A stretch of 35,886 nt of DNA from positions 1 to 35,886 of the forward strand of contig NZ_MDHA01000062.1 of the NCBI RefSeq assembly GCF_001705665.1. The letters run 5' to 3'. Position 1 is the first letter of the stretch. Every line of letters begins with the position of its first letter. This stretch comes from Thioclava sp. SK-1 (GTDB lineage Bacteria; Pseudomonadota; Alphaproteobacteria; Rhodobacterales; Rhodobacteraceae). The position numbers and the translations under genes are program-made. Under the pieces are notes generated by a model. It saw nothing but the letters and a program-made list of their open reading frames with translations, was not told the origin of the DNA and ran no database searches. Shown in pieces: positions 16,175 through 24,733 of the stretch.

Positions 16175-17682
16175 CGGATATTCCCAAGGTGGATCTTTTT
16201 GTAATTGGGGGCGGCATCAACGGTGCGGGGATGGCACGTGATGCTGCCGGGCGCGGCCTGTCTGTGGTGCTGTGTGAAAAAGATGACCTGGCCGAGGGCA
16301 CCTCGTCGCGGTCGGGTAAGCTGGTGCATGGTGGATTGCGCTACCTGGAATATTATGAATTTCGGCTGGTCCGGGAGGCGTTGATTGAACGCGAAGTGTT
16401 GATGCGCAATGCGCCCCACATCATTTGGCCGATGCGCTTTGTGTTGCCGCATTCGCCGCAGGACCGGCCCGCGTGGCTGGTACGTTTGGGGCTATTTTTA
16501 TATGATCATCTGGGGGGGCGGCAAAAGCTGCCGGGCACCCGCACGCTGGATCTGCACCGCGATCCCGAAGGCGGTGCGATCAAGGACATCTACCGCAAAG
16601 GCTTTGAATATTCCGATTGTTGGGTCGATGACGCGCGTCTGGTGGTTTTGAACGCACTCGATGCCGCGCAACGTGGCGCGCAGGTGCTGACACGTACGGC
16701 CTGCAGTTCGGCGCGGCGTGAAAATGGTGCCTGGCGCGTCACCACCACCCATGCCGAAACCGGACAGGTCCGTGAATTTGAGGCAAAAGTGCTGGTGAAT
16801 GCCGCGGGCCCATGGGTCAGCGATGTGATCAACCGTGTGACCGGTGGGAATTCCTCGCGCAATGTGCGGCTGGTCAAGGGAAGCCATGTTATCGTGCCAA
16901 AATTTTGGAAAGGCGAACATGCCTATTTGGTACAAAATCACGACAAGCGCGTGATTTTCATTAACCCGTATGAGCGAGACAAGGCGCTAATCGGCACCAC
17001 CGATATTGCCTATGATGGGCGCGCCGAGGATGTGCATGCCGACGAAACAGAGGTGCAATATCTGCTGGATGCGGTGAACCGCTATTTCAAAGAAGAACTG
17101 ACCCGCGCGGATGTCGAGACCACATTTTCAGGGGTGCGGCCACTGTTCGATGACGGTCAGGGCAACCCATCGGCGGTGACGCGCGATTACGTATTTGATG
17201 TCGATGATTCTGGGGGGGCGCCGTTGCTGAATATCTTTGGCGGCAAGATTACGACATTTCGGGAATTGGCGGAGCGGGGCTTGCACAAGATCCAGCGTTT
17301 TTTGCCCAAGATGGGCTTGGATTGGACCGCCGATAGCCCACTACCCGGCGGCGATATGATCAATGCCGATTACGAGCTGTTTCGCAATAAGATGAAAACC
17401 GACTACCCGTGGATGCCGCGTGCCCTGCGTCGCCATTACGGGCGGCTATACGGCTCACGCGTTGGGTTGATTGTCGGCACGGCGACCTGTCTGGCCGATT
17501 TGGGGCGCCATTTCGGCGCACAGCTTTATGAGGCCGAAGCGCGCTATCTTGTGACACATGAATGGGCGCAGCGCCCCGATGATATCTTGTGGCGTCGCAC
17601 CAAGCACCGGCTGCATCTAAGCACAGAACAGCAGCAGGCCTTTGCCGACTGGTTCAACTGTGCAGATCTGAGGGCCGCGTAA
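16171..17682 (+). CDS. eryB: FAD-dependent erythritol-4-phosphate dehydrogenase (GlpD family)
   Basis: 503 residues. The N-terminal FAD-binding GGGINGAGMARDAAGRG (13-29) is followed by SSRSGKLVHGGLRYLEYYEF, the hallmark of glycerol-3-phosphate dehydrogenase GlpD. The protein should sit at the inner face of the membrane and pass electrons to quinone. In the Brucella pathway EryB oxidises L-erythritol-4-phosphate to an erythrulose phosphate (L-erythrulose-1-phosphate). A second GlpD-like FGGKITTFRELAE segment near 355-370 confirms full length. The ATG overlaps the eryA stop (ATGA) and AAGGAG lies upstream. A plain aerobic glycerol-3-phosphate dehydrogenase is the alternative, but the flanking eryA and eryC argue against it. 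Confidence 0.87.
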   Translation: MTDIPKVDLFVIGGGINGAGMARDAAGRGLSVVLCEKDDLAEGTSSRSGKLVHGGLRYLEYYEFRLVREALIEREVLMRNAPHIIWPMRFVLPHSPQDRPAWLVRLGLFLYDHLGGRQKLPGTRTLDLHRDPEGGAIKDIYRKGFEYSDCWVDDARLVVLNALDAAQRGAQVLTRTACSSARRENGAWRVTTTHAETGQVREFEAKVLVNAAGPWVSDVINRVTGGNSSRNVRLVKGSHVIVPKFWKGEHAYLVQNHDKRVIFINPYERDKALIGTTDIAYDGRAEDVHADETEVQYLLDAVNRYFKEELTRADVETTFSGVRPLFDDGQGNPSAVTRDYVFDVDDSGGAPLLNIFGGKITTFRELAERGLHKIQRFLPKMGLDWTADSPLPGGDMINADYELFRNKMKTDYPWMPRALRRHYGRLYGSRVGLIVGTATCLADLGRHFGAQLYEAEARYLVTHEWAQRPDDILWRRTKHRLHLSTEQQQAFADWFNCADLRAA

Positions 17683-17683
17683 T

Positions 17684-18616
17684 ATGGCACTGCGTTTGTC
17701 ATTGAACACCAATCCACTGGTGAACCGTTTCGCCGATCCCGAGGATCTGATCCAGACCATCGCGCACGATATCCGTATCCGCGATATTCAGTTGACGCAT
17801 GAATTTATCAACCCCAGCTGGCCTGCACCGCTGATCCGGCAGATGACGCGGCGCATGGGGGCCGCAGCGCGCCGCTATGGCTGCCAGGTGACATCGGGCA
17901 TGACTGGCCCCTATGGGCGGTTGAACCATTTCGGCCATCCCGATGCGGATGTCCGGCGCTATTACATTGAATGGTTCAAGACATTTGCGGATATTATCGC
18001 GGATCTGGGCGGAACATCGGTTGGCACGCAATTCGCGATCTTCACCTATCGCGATTATGATGACCCCGTCCGACGTGAGGCGCTAACCCAGATCGCCATC
18101 GATTGCTGGGCACAGGTGGCCGAACATGCCAAAAGCGCCGGCTTGCAATATGTGTATTGGGAACCCATGAGCGTGGGACGGGAGTTCGGCGAGACGATCT
18201 CTGCTGCGATGGCGCTGCAATCGCGGCTTACGGCGGCGGAAATGGCTGTGCCGATGTGGATGATGGCGGATATAGATCATGGCGATGTAACCTCATCCAA
18301 TCCTGATGATACCGATCCCTATTCCTGGGCGCGTGCCGTGCCGCAGGTCAGCCCGATCATTCACATCAAACAATCGATGCAGGATAAATCTGGCCATCGC
18401 CCCTTCACCGCAGGGTTCAACGCCAAGGGCGCGATCCAGCCTGCGCCGCTGTTGGCGGCCTTTGCGCAGGGTGGGGCGGTGAACAATGAAATCTGTCTTG
18501 AGCTGTCCTTCAAAGAGCGCGAACCAAATGACCGGCAAGTGATTGAGCAGATCGCTGAAAGCGTGGCGTTCTGGGCACCCCATATTGACAGCGGTGCGGG
18601 GGATTTACGGCCATAG
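17684..18616 (+). CDS. eryC: L-erythrulose-1-phosphate isomerase (EryC, TIM barrel)
   Basis: 310 residues, the length of Brucella EryC (309). It is a xylose-isomerase-like TIM barrel with probable metal-binding segments MTGPYGRLNHFGH, YVYWEPMSVGREF, MADIDHGD, IIHIKQSMQ and ICLELSF. In Brucella EryC converts L-erythrulose-1-phosphate to D-erythrulose-4-phosphate, although older annotation calls it a dehydrogenase. The ATG is two bases past the eryB stop TAA, so it is the third gene of a tight eryABC operon. The following 127 bases lead to eryD. The N-terminus (Met-Ala-Leu-Arg) and operon position agree with the family. Confidence 0.86.
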   Translation: MALRLSLNTNPLVNRFADPEDLIQTIAHDIRIRDIQLTHEFINPSWPAPLIRQMTRRMGAAARRYGCQVTSGMTGPYGRLNHFGHPDADVRRYYIEWFKTFADIIADLGGTSVGTQFAIFTYRDYDDPVRREALTQIAIDCWAQVAEHAKSAGLQYVYWEPMSVGREFGETISAAMALQSRLTAAEMAVPMWMMADIDHGDVTSSNPDDTDPYSWARAVPQVSPIIHIKQSMQDKSGHRPFTAGFNAKGAIQPAPLLAAFAQGGAVNNEICLELSFKEREPNDRQVIEQIAESVAFWAPHIDSGAGDLRP

Positions 18617-18743
18617 CAGGCAGCGCCAAAGCGGGCCTTGCATTTGAAACCATTTGCAGCCAATGAAAATCTATTCATTGCGCGATTTGCACAGGGTTTG
18701 GCGGCATGTGATATGCTGCGACACTTACAGAAGGGGGCAAGCC
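18617..18743 (+). promoter_or_regulatory. eryC-eryD gap with a palindromic operator candidate
   Basis: 127 bases containing a perfect inverted repeat CAATGA-N8-TCATTG at 18661-18680, in an AT-rich patch 63-82 bases before the eryD ATG. This could be an autoregulatory site for EryD. The eryD ribosome-binding site is AAGGGGGC. The arms differ from those upstream of eryA. Confidence 0.45.
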
Positions 18744-19700
18744 ATGGCCAAGGATCCACATGCGGCCGATGCCGAACACTCATTGGCAATCCGTGCGGCA
18801 TGGCTGCATTATGTTGGTGGCTTGCGTCAGGCCGATGTGGCCAAACGGCTGGGCGTTCCCTCTGTCAAAGCGCATCGTTTGATCGCGCGGGCGGTGGCGG
18901 ATGGCGCGGTCAAAGTCAGCATTGAGGGCGATATTGTCGAATGTATTGAACTGGAAGAGGCGCTGTGCGCCCGGTTCAATCTGGCGACCTGTGATGTGGC
19001 GCCTGATCTGGAAGAAGAGGGGCTACCATTCCGCACCCTTGGGCTGGCCGGCGCGGCACGGTTGCGGCGCTGGCTGGAAAGCGATGAGGAGCTGATCATC
19101 GGCATTGGTCATGGCCGCACCTTGGCCGAGGCCGTGCGGATGATGCCGCGATTTCAAACCCGCGGCCTAAGTTTTGTCTCCCTTCTGGGTGGTTTGACCC
19201 GAAATTTCGCGGCCAACCCACATGATGTCATGCACCTTCTGGCCGAGAAAACTGGTGCGCAAGCCTATGTGATGCCTGTGCCATTTTTTGCAAATACTGC
19301 CAAAGACCGGGAGGTTTTGCTGTCACAACATGGTGTCGCAGAGGTGTTTCAAATGGCCGAAACTGCCACGCTCAAAATCGTTGGCATCGGCACGGTAGAG
19401 GCGGAAACACAGCTTGTGACCTCTGGCATGATCGAACCCTCCGAGATTGACGCGATTTCCAAGATCGGCGGCATAGGAGAGATGCTGGGCCATTTCTTTG
19501 ACCGTGATGGAACGGCCTTGGACACCACGCTGACCTCGCGCACATTGGCTGTGTCCTTGGATGAAACGCGCGATGATCGGATTATTGCACTGGCTGGCGG
19601 CGGGGCGAAGGTCAATGCCATTCATGCGGTGTTAAACAGCGGGCGGCTTTACGGGCTGATCACCGATGAACGCACGGCGCGCGCGCTGTTGCAGCTCTGA
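18744..19700 (+). CDS. eryD: Erythritol operon repressor (SorC/DeoR-type sugar-binding regulator EryD)
   Basis: About 318 residues, matching Brucella EryD (316). A helix-turn-helix spans about 28-50 (LRQADVAKRLGVPSVKAHRLI). The large C-terminal domain is the SorC sugar-phosphate-binding fold, related to phosphosugar isomerases, with IGIGHGRTLAEAV, LLGGLTRN and ALAGGGAKVNAIHAVL segments. In Brucella EryD represses ery genes and erythritol or a product relieves it. The ATG at 18744 is preferred because AAGGGGGC precedes it; an upstream ATG at 18654 would add 30 residues outside the family. It is last in the rightward ery operon and converges on fba. Candidate operators are at 14430-14478 and 18661-18680. 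Confidence 0.87.
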   Translation: MAKDPHAADAEHSLAIRAAWLHYVGGLRQADVAKRLGVPSVKAHRLIARAVADGAVKVSIEGDIVECIELEEALCARFNLATCDVAPDLEEEGLPFRTLGLAGAARLRRWLESDEELIIGIGHGRTLAEAVRMMPRFQTRGLSFVSLLGGLTRNFAANPHDVMHLLAEKTGAQAYVMPVPFFANTAKDREVLLSQHGVAEVFQMAETATLKIVGIGTVEAETQLVTSGMIEPSEIDAISKIGGIGEMLGHFFDRDGTALDTTLTSRTLAVSLDETRDDRIIALAGGGAKVNAIHAVLNSGRLYGLITDERTARALLQL

Positions 19701-19709
19701 TAGGCTTGC

Positions 19710-19735
19710 GCCGCGTGGCTTGATGGCCAAACGGC
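19710..19735. terminator. Weak hairpin between converging eryD and fba
   Basis: GCCG/CGGC outer pairs and TGGC/GCCA inner pairs with a 2x2 internal loop form a modest hairpin in the 55-base gap between two converging genes. There is no clear T-run on either side, so terminator function is tentative. Confidence 0.35.
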
Positions 19736-19755
19736 ACAGAAACCCTTATTTTAAA

Positions 19756-20790
19756 TCAATATGTCAGCGCCATTTTTGACAATGAGACGCTGCGGATGCT
19801 TGCTGCTTGACCTGCGGTGCCAAAGGCCTCGAATTTCTCGATACATTGGGCTTTCATCTCATCCATTGCGGGTTTTAGATATTTGCGCGGATCAAATTCC
19901 GCCGGATCACTGACCAGCGTTTTGCGGATCGCTGCCGTGGCTGCCAAACGCAGATCTGTGTCGATATTGACCTTGCGCACGCCGTGGCGGATACCGCGCT
20001 GAATTTCCTCCATCGGCACGCCCCAGGTCGGCTTGATGTCACCGCCATAGGCGTTGATCTTCTCACGCAGCGCTTCTGGCACTGACGAAGAACCATGCAT
20101 AACCAGATGCGTATTGGGCAGGCGTTTGTGGATTGCCTCGATCACATCCATCGCCAGCACGTCGCCATCAGGCTTACGGGTGAATTTATAAGCGCCATGG
20201 CTGGTGCCCATCGCCACGGCCAGCGCATCAACCCCGGTGTCACGCACAAAGCGCTCGGCTTCTTCTGGGTCGGTCAGCAGCTGATCGTGGGACAGTTTGC
20301 CGGTGGCGCCATGGCCATCTTCTTGGTCGCCCATCCCGGTTTCCAGCGATCCAAGCACGCCCAGTTCGCCCTCCACTGACACGCCTGCGGCATGGGCCAT
20401 CTGTACCACCGAGCGTGTCACGGCAGCATTATAGGCGTAATCGGCCGGGGTCGTGCCATCTTCGCACAACGATCCGTCCATCATGACCGAGGTAAACCCA
20501 TGCTGCACTGCCGTCACACAGGTGGCCAGATTATTGCCGTGATCCAAATGCATGCAGACCGGGATATGCGGGTAGATTTCCACCAAGGCATCAATCAACT
20601 TTGCCAAGACCACATCATTGGCATAGGCGCGCGCGCCCCGGCTGGCCTGCAAGATCACCGGCGCGCCCGTGGCATCTGCAGCGGCCATAATTGCCAGACC
20701 TTGTTCCATATTGGACATGTTGAACGCGGGCACACCATAGCCATGTGTCGCTGCATGATCGAGAAGTTGGCGCAAAGTGATGCGGGCCAT
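19756..20790 (-). CDS. fba: Class II fructose-bisphosphate / sedoheptulose-bisphosphate aldolase (Calvin-cycle type)
   Basis: 344 residues, full length for the Calvin-cycle subtype of zinc aldolases. [11 protein letters not shown] opens the barrel, HLDHGNN (81-87) carries the catalytic Asp83 and zinc His84, and [18 protein letters not shown] and MHGSSSVPE give further metal and DHAP contacts; [10 protein letters not shown] follows. This subtype joins dihydroxyacetone-P with glyceraldehyde-3-P or with erythrose-4-P to give sedoheptulose-1,7-bisphosphate. Here it is the third gene of the operon tkt-fbp-fba: the start is one base after the fbp stop and an AGGAGG site lies inside fbp. Position beside the genes producing erythrose-4-phosphate suggests SBP aldolase activity matters; ordinary gluconeogenic use is the alternative. 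Confidence 0.9.
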   Translation of the reverse strand: MARITLRQLLDHAATHGYGVPAFNMSNMEQGLAIMAAADATGAPVILQASRGARAYANDVVLAKLIDALVEIYPHIPVCMHLDHGNNLATCVTAVQHGFTSVMMDGSLCEDGTTPADYAYNAAVTRSVVQMAHAAGVSVEGELGVLGSLETGMGDQEDGHGATGKLSHDQLLTDPEEAERFVRDTGVDALAVAMGTSHGAYKFTRKPDGDVLAMDVIEAIHKRLPNTHLVMHGSSSVPEALREKINAYGGDIKPTWGVPMEEIQRGIRHGVRKVNIDTDLRLAATAAIRKTLVSDPAEFDPRKYLKPAMDEMKAQCIEKFEAFGTAGQAASIRSVSLSKMALTY

Positions 20791-20791
20791 T

Positions 20792-21811
20792 TCAGTCCTC
20801 CTGAGGGCTGGTGCGTGTCAGATATCCTTGCAGCGTTGCGACCTCATCGCGGCTGCCGAATATCAAGGGGACACGGTCGTGAATATCTGTCGGTGTCAGG
20901 TCCAAAATCCTGCGGGTGCCATCGCTTGCGCGACCGCCTGCCTGCTCCATCAAGAAGGCAATGGGGAATGCCTCATAGGCTAGGCGCAGAAATCCGTGCT
21001 CATAGCCGGGGCGGCTGTCGGCAGGGTATAAAAACACACCGCCCTGACGTAAGATGCGGTGGAGATCCCCCACGGCGGCCGCAATCCAGCGCATGTTGAA
21101 ATCGCGCCCGCGCGGGCCGTCTTTGCCCGCCATCGTATCCGCAATATACGCTTGCAGCCCGGCCGACCAGCGGCGCGGGTTCGACGCATTAAAGGCGATG
21201 GTTTTGGTAGCTGCAGGCAATGTGACGCTGGGTGTGTCCACATGGAATGTGCCGGTCAGGGGATTCAATGTGGCGATGCTGACGCCATTGCCGGTGCTGA
21301 ACCCGAAATCAACCGAATGCCCGAAGGACACATATCCCGCAGCGATGATCTTATCGCCCGCGTGCAAAACGCTGGCGCCGGTGGGAAACAGGCAAAACAG
21401 CGCCCCCAATGGCGCACCAATGCCAATACTGCCCGAGCCGTCGATCGGATCAATCGCCAGATCAAACTGCCCATCTGGGTCCAGCGCGATCACGTCATCG
21501 GCTTCTTCAGAAATGATCTTCGCAATGGAATGTCCGCGCAGCGCCGCAATAAAATGATGGTGTGCGGCCATATCCAGCGCTTTTTGCTTATCACCTGACT
21601 CATTGGTGCCGACCACCTGTGTCGGATCGCCGGGCAATCGCCCTTGTGACAGACGTTGGGCCAAGACGATGCTTGAAGTCGCGATCTGCTCTAATATGGT
21701 GCTGATGGCGCGGCGCACTGGTGTGTCACCGGCCCAATCAGCCAAAAATTGCGCCAGTGCCGGGGCCGTAATATCCCCGTCGCTTGGCATAGTTGTCAAT
21801 AGGTTAGGCAT
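20792..21811 (-). CDS. fbp: Class I fructose-1,6- / sedoheptulose-1,7-bisphosphatase, divergent
   Basis: 339 residues of the class I (CbbF/Fbp) family. SEEADD (101-106), the metal loop [10 protein letters not shown] (121-130), [32 protein letters not shown] and the late [17 protein letters not shown] are all in order. Around the metal loop the usual DGSSNID is DGSGSIG, so one phosphate-loop Ser is Gly and the Asn/Asp pair is missing. The substitution might alter substrate choice between six- and seven-carbon bisphosphates. The ATG at 21811 overlaps the tkt stop by eight bases, indicating coupled translation; the frame reaching back to 21874 is a shadow within tkt. With fba and tkt it completes a path from erythrose-4-P to pentose phosphates. 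Confidence 0.87.
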   Translation of the reverse strand: MPNLLTTMPSDGDITAPALAQFLADWAGDTPVRRAISTILEQIATSSIVLAQRLSQGRLPGDPTQVVGTNESGDKQKALDMAAHHHFIAALRGHSIAKIISEEADDVIALDPDGQFDLAIDPIDGSGSIGIGAPLGALFCLFPTGASVLHAGDKIIAAGYVSFGHSVDFGFSTGNGVSIATLNPLTGTFHVDTPSVTLPAATKTIAFNASNPRRWSAGLQAYIADTMAGKDGPRGRDFNMRWIAAAVGDLHRILRQGGVFLYPADSRPGYEHGFLRLAYEAFPIAFLMEQAGGRASDGTRRILDLTPTDIHDRVPLIFGSRDEVATLQGYLTRTSPQED

Positions 21812-23831
21812 CGGCAGTGACCATATTCTTTGCGCGGGCAACAATTGCGGCGCAGGTGATGTTGAATTGTTCATACAGCGCGTCAGCAGGGCCAGAGGCG
21901 CCGAAACCCATCATGCCTATCACATTTTCATCACTCCCGACATAGCGCGACCAGCCGAATGTGCTGGCGGCTTCCACAGCAAGGCGCGGTACGGTGCCAA
22001 GCACCTTTTGCCGATAAGACGCAGGCTGTGCATCGAATAAACGCCAGCAGGGCAGGGATACGACGGTGGCATTGATGCCTTGATCTAACAGCAACTGCGC
22101 GGCCGCGACTGCAAGGCTGACTTCGGTGCCGGTGGCGATCAAGGTCAAATCACGCGCCCCACCAAAGCTGCGCAGAATATATCCGCCCTTGGCGCATAGG
22201 TTTTCATCGCTGTTCTGCTTGCGCAGCTGTGGCACGCCTTGCCGGCTGAGCGCCAAAAGCGACGGCACATCGCGCGTGCGCAACGCAATGTCCCAGCATT
22301 CCAGCGTTTCCACCGCATCTGCCGGGCGCATCGTGTTTAGATTGGGAATGGCCCGCAGCGCGGCCAGATGCTCTACCGGTTGATGTGTGGGGCCATCTTC
22401 GCCAAGGCCGATACTGTCATGTGTCATCACATAAATCGTGCCGATCCCCATCAAGGCCGACATTCGGATCGCATTGCGGGCATAGTCTGAAAACACCAGA
22501 AACGTGCCGCCATATGGGATCAGCCCGCCATGTGTCATCATTCCGTTCATCGCGGCTGCCATGCCAAATTCACGCACACCATAGCCGATATAGCGCCCTG
22601 CGTTCTGCGCGGTAAATTGTGTGTCAACCTGTGACACTCGGGTCAGGTTTGATCCGGTCAAATCGGCAGAACCACCGATCAGCTCTGGCAGGGCAGGGGC
22701 CAGCGCCTGTAACGCGATTTGGCTGGCCTTACGCGTGGCGACATTTTGCGGCGCGGCAAACAGGGCTGCCCGGGCCGCGCCCAACATGGCGCCATAGCTG
22801 TCAGGCAACAGGCGCGACATGCGCCGGTCAAATTCGGCCGCCAACGGGGCGCCGCTATGCCGGTCTTGCCATGCGATGCGTGCGGCGCGGCCCTTACTGC
22901 CGATGGCGCGCCACTGGGTGGCCAAGTCCTGTGGGATATCAAATGGTGCGGCGGTCCACCCCAATGCCTGTTTTGCCGCCGCCGCCTCTTGGGCACCCAA
23001 TGGGGCGCCATGTGCACCGGCCGTGCCTGCTTTGGTTGGTGCGCCATAGCCGATCGTTGTTTTCATCGCGATCAATGTCGGCTGGTGGGTCTGCGCCTTT
23101 GCCGCCCCGATCGCGCGCGATACCTGGCCGATATCATGACCGTCACAGCGCAGGACATGCCAGCCGCAGGCCTTCAATCGTGCAGGGATATCTTCGGAGA
23201 AAGAGACCGATGTCGGCCCATCAATTGTGATCTGATTGTCATCATATAACACGATCAACTTTCCCAGGCCCAAATGCCCGGCGAGCGAGATGGCTTCTTG
23301 CCCGATACCTTCTTGCAAACAGCCATCACCCAAGAAGACATAGGTGTGATGATCAACCAGATCCTCGCCAAATTCCGTGGCCAGACGACGCTCTGCCAGC
23401 GCCATCCCCACGGCATTTGCCAAACCTTGCCCCAACGGACCTGTTGTGGTCTCGATCCCGTTTGCATGGCCATATTCGGGATGGCCTGCCGTTTTCGCGC
23501 CCAACTGACGGAAATTTCGGATCTGGTCCAGGGTCATATCCGAATATCCGGTCAGATACAGAAGTGAATACAACATCATAGATGCGTGACCATTGGACAA
23601 GACAACACGGTCACGGTCAGGCCAATCCGGGTCGGCGGCATCAAATTTCAGATGGTCACGATACAGCGCAGTGGCTGCATCGGCCATTCCCATCGGTGCG
23701 CCGGGATGGCCCGAATTTGCAGCCTCGACCGCGTCAATGGACAAGGCACGGATGCAATTGGCCAGCGCGAAACCGGACGGGTCTAGCGCAGATCGGGCAG
23801 CGATGTCTGGATGGGGCGAATCTTTGGTCAT
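21804..23831 (-). CDS. tkt: Full-length transketolase (Calvin-type, CbbT/TktA-like)
   Basis: 675 residues, the normal full length, containing all three transketolase domains in one chain. NSGHPGAPMGMAD (40-52), LSNGHASML, the TPP motif GDGCLQEG running to DDNQITIDG, and the second-domain GVREFGMAAAMNG with catalytic Glu are visible, followed by THDSIGLGEDGPTHQPVEHLA. It moves two-carbon units among F6P, S7P, Xu5P, R5P and E4P. GAGGAGG precedes the ATG. It heads the operon tkt-fbp-fba and is divergent from the DeoR-eryH-eryI operon across a 122-base region with nested palindromes. A second, split transketolase lies at 2959-4835; this one is the obvious partner of the erythritol pathway. Confidence 0.93.
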   Translation of the reverse strand: MTKDSPHPDIAARSALDPSGFALANCIRALSIDAVEAANSGHPGAPMGMADAATALYRDHLKFDAADPDWPDRDRVVLSNGHASMMLYSLLYLTGYSDMTLDQIRNFRQLGAKTAGHPEYGHANGIETTTGPLGQGLANAVGMALAERRLATEFGEDLVDHHTYVFLGDGCLQEGIGQEAISLAGHLGLGKLIVLYDDNQITIDGPTSVSFSEDIPARLKACGWHVLRCDGHDIGQVSRAIGAAKAQTHQPTLIAMKTTIGYGAPTKAGTAGAHGAPLGAQEAAAAKQALGWTAAPFDIPQDLATQWRAIGSKGRAARIAWQDRHSGAPLAAEFDRRMSRLLPDSYGAMLGAARAALFAAPQNVATRKASQIALQALAPALPELIGGSADLTGSNLTRVSQVDTQFTAQNAGRYIGYGVREFGMAAAMNGMMTHGGLIPYGGTFLVFSDYARNAIRMSALMGIGTIYVMTHDSIGLGEDGPTHQPVEHLAALRAIPNLNTMRPADAVETLECWDIALRTRDVPSLLALSRQGVPQLRKQNSDENLCAKGGYILRSFGGARDLTLIATGTEVSLAVAAAQLLLDQGINATVVSLPCWRLFDAQPASYRQKVLGTVPRLAVEAASTFGWSRYVGSDENVIGMMGFGASGPADALYEQFNITCAAIVARAKNMVTADA

Positions 23832-23953
23832 AGGTGTCCTCCTCGACTGCCTTGGTGTTATCTTAAGGTGGTAAATGTAACAACATTAATCTCAAGATAA
23901 CATTATTGACGTGATTTATGTGATGTGTGATGTTCTAAACCACGGAGGATTCT
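23832..23953. promoter_or_regulatory. Divergent promoter with nested inverted repeats (DeoR operator candidate)
   Basis: A 122-base AT-rich gap between tkt and the DeoR gene. A perfect 9-base inverted repeat, TGTTATCTT (23856-23864) and AAGATAACA (23894-23902), encloses a second one, AATGT-N4-ACATT (23874-23887). Paired, widely spaced repeats like this suit DeoR-type repressors that loop DNA. Ribosome-binding sites GAGGAGG (minus) and GGAGG (plus) flank the region. Confidence 0.65.
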
Positions 23954-24733
23954 ATGAAACGAGATGATCGTCATCAGGCCATCATGGATCTGCTTGTCGC
24001 AGAGGGTGAGGTCGATCTGGATCGGTTGGCGGAGCGCTTTGGCGTGTCGCGGATGACGGTGCATCGCGATCTGGATGAGCTGGAAACGGCAGGTCTTTTG
24101 CGCAAAATTCGCGGCGGGGCCACGATCCGCTCTGGCACGCGGTTTGAAAGCGATTTCAGCTTTCGCGAACGGCAGGGCGGGGCGGCCAAAACGGCAATGG
24201 CAAAGGCTGCTTTGCAGCTGATCGAACCGGGCATGACGGTGATGATCAATGACGGGTCCATGGCCTCTGTTCTGGGTCAGATGGTGATGGAAAAGCGCCC
24301 ACTGACAGTGATTACCAATAATGGCGCAGTCATGGATGCGCTGCGCGGTGAAAACGGCATCACATTGATCGGTTTGGGCGGCGTATTTTCGTCTAAATTC
24401 AACGCCTACCTTGGTAAAGTCACCGAAGACAGTCTGGCGCAGCTGCGCGCTGATATCGTGTTTATTTCCTCCCCCGCTGTTGTGGATTTGGCGGTGTATC
24501 ACATGGATGAAAGCGTCGTGCGGGCCAAACGCGCGATGATGGATCAATCCGCGCGAAGCTGCTTGCTGGTGAACCATCTGCGCTTTGGTCATGCGGCGCT
24601 GTATCGGCTCGCCAGCTTATCGGAATTTGATCACATCATCACCGACGCCCCGCCACCGACAGGGATGACGGATGCGCTGACATCAGCAGGGCTGACCCTG
24701 ACCATTGCTGACACAACAAAGGACTGCACATGA
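23954..24733 (+). CDS. DeoR-family transcriptional regulator
   Basis: 259 residues. The N-terminal winged helix-turn-helix (about 20-43) includes VDLDRLAERFGVSRMTVHRDL, followed by LLRKIRGGATI, the family joint. The C-terminal DeoRC sensor domain binds a phosphosugar; GLGGVFSSKFNAYLG and the closing ALTSAGLTLTIAD are typical. A GGAGGATTCT ribosome-binding site precedes the ATG, and the stop overlaps eryH by four bases. The gene corresponds in position to the DeoR regulator of rhizobial erythritol loci. It probably controls both its own operon and tkt-fbp-fba through the nested repeats at 23856-23902; the effector may be a tetrose or ketose phosphate. The effector is inferred, not seen. Confidence 0.88.
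   Translation: MKRDDRHQAIMDLLVAEGEVDLDRLAERFGVSRMTVHRDLDELETAGLLRKIRGGATIRSGTRFESDFSFRERQGGAAKTAMAKAALQLIEPGMTVMINDGSMASVLGQMVMEKRPLTVITNNGAVMDALRGENGITLIGLGGVFSSKFNAYLGKVTEDSLAQLRADIVFISSPAVVDLAVYHMDESVVRAKRAMMDQSARSCLLVNHLRFGHAALYRLASLSEFDHIITDAPPPTGMTDALTSAGLTLTIADTTKDCT

Noticed and set aside
21812-21874. Upstream N-terminal extension of the bisphosphatase
   Set aside because: It lies inside the transketolase coding region and the family starts at the ATG at 21811.
19756-23831. A Calvin-cycle (CO2 fixation) operon
   Set aside because: tkt, fbp and fba are Calvin-type, but rubisco, phosphoribulokinase and a CbbR regulator are absent and the genes sit inside an erythritol locus.
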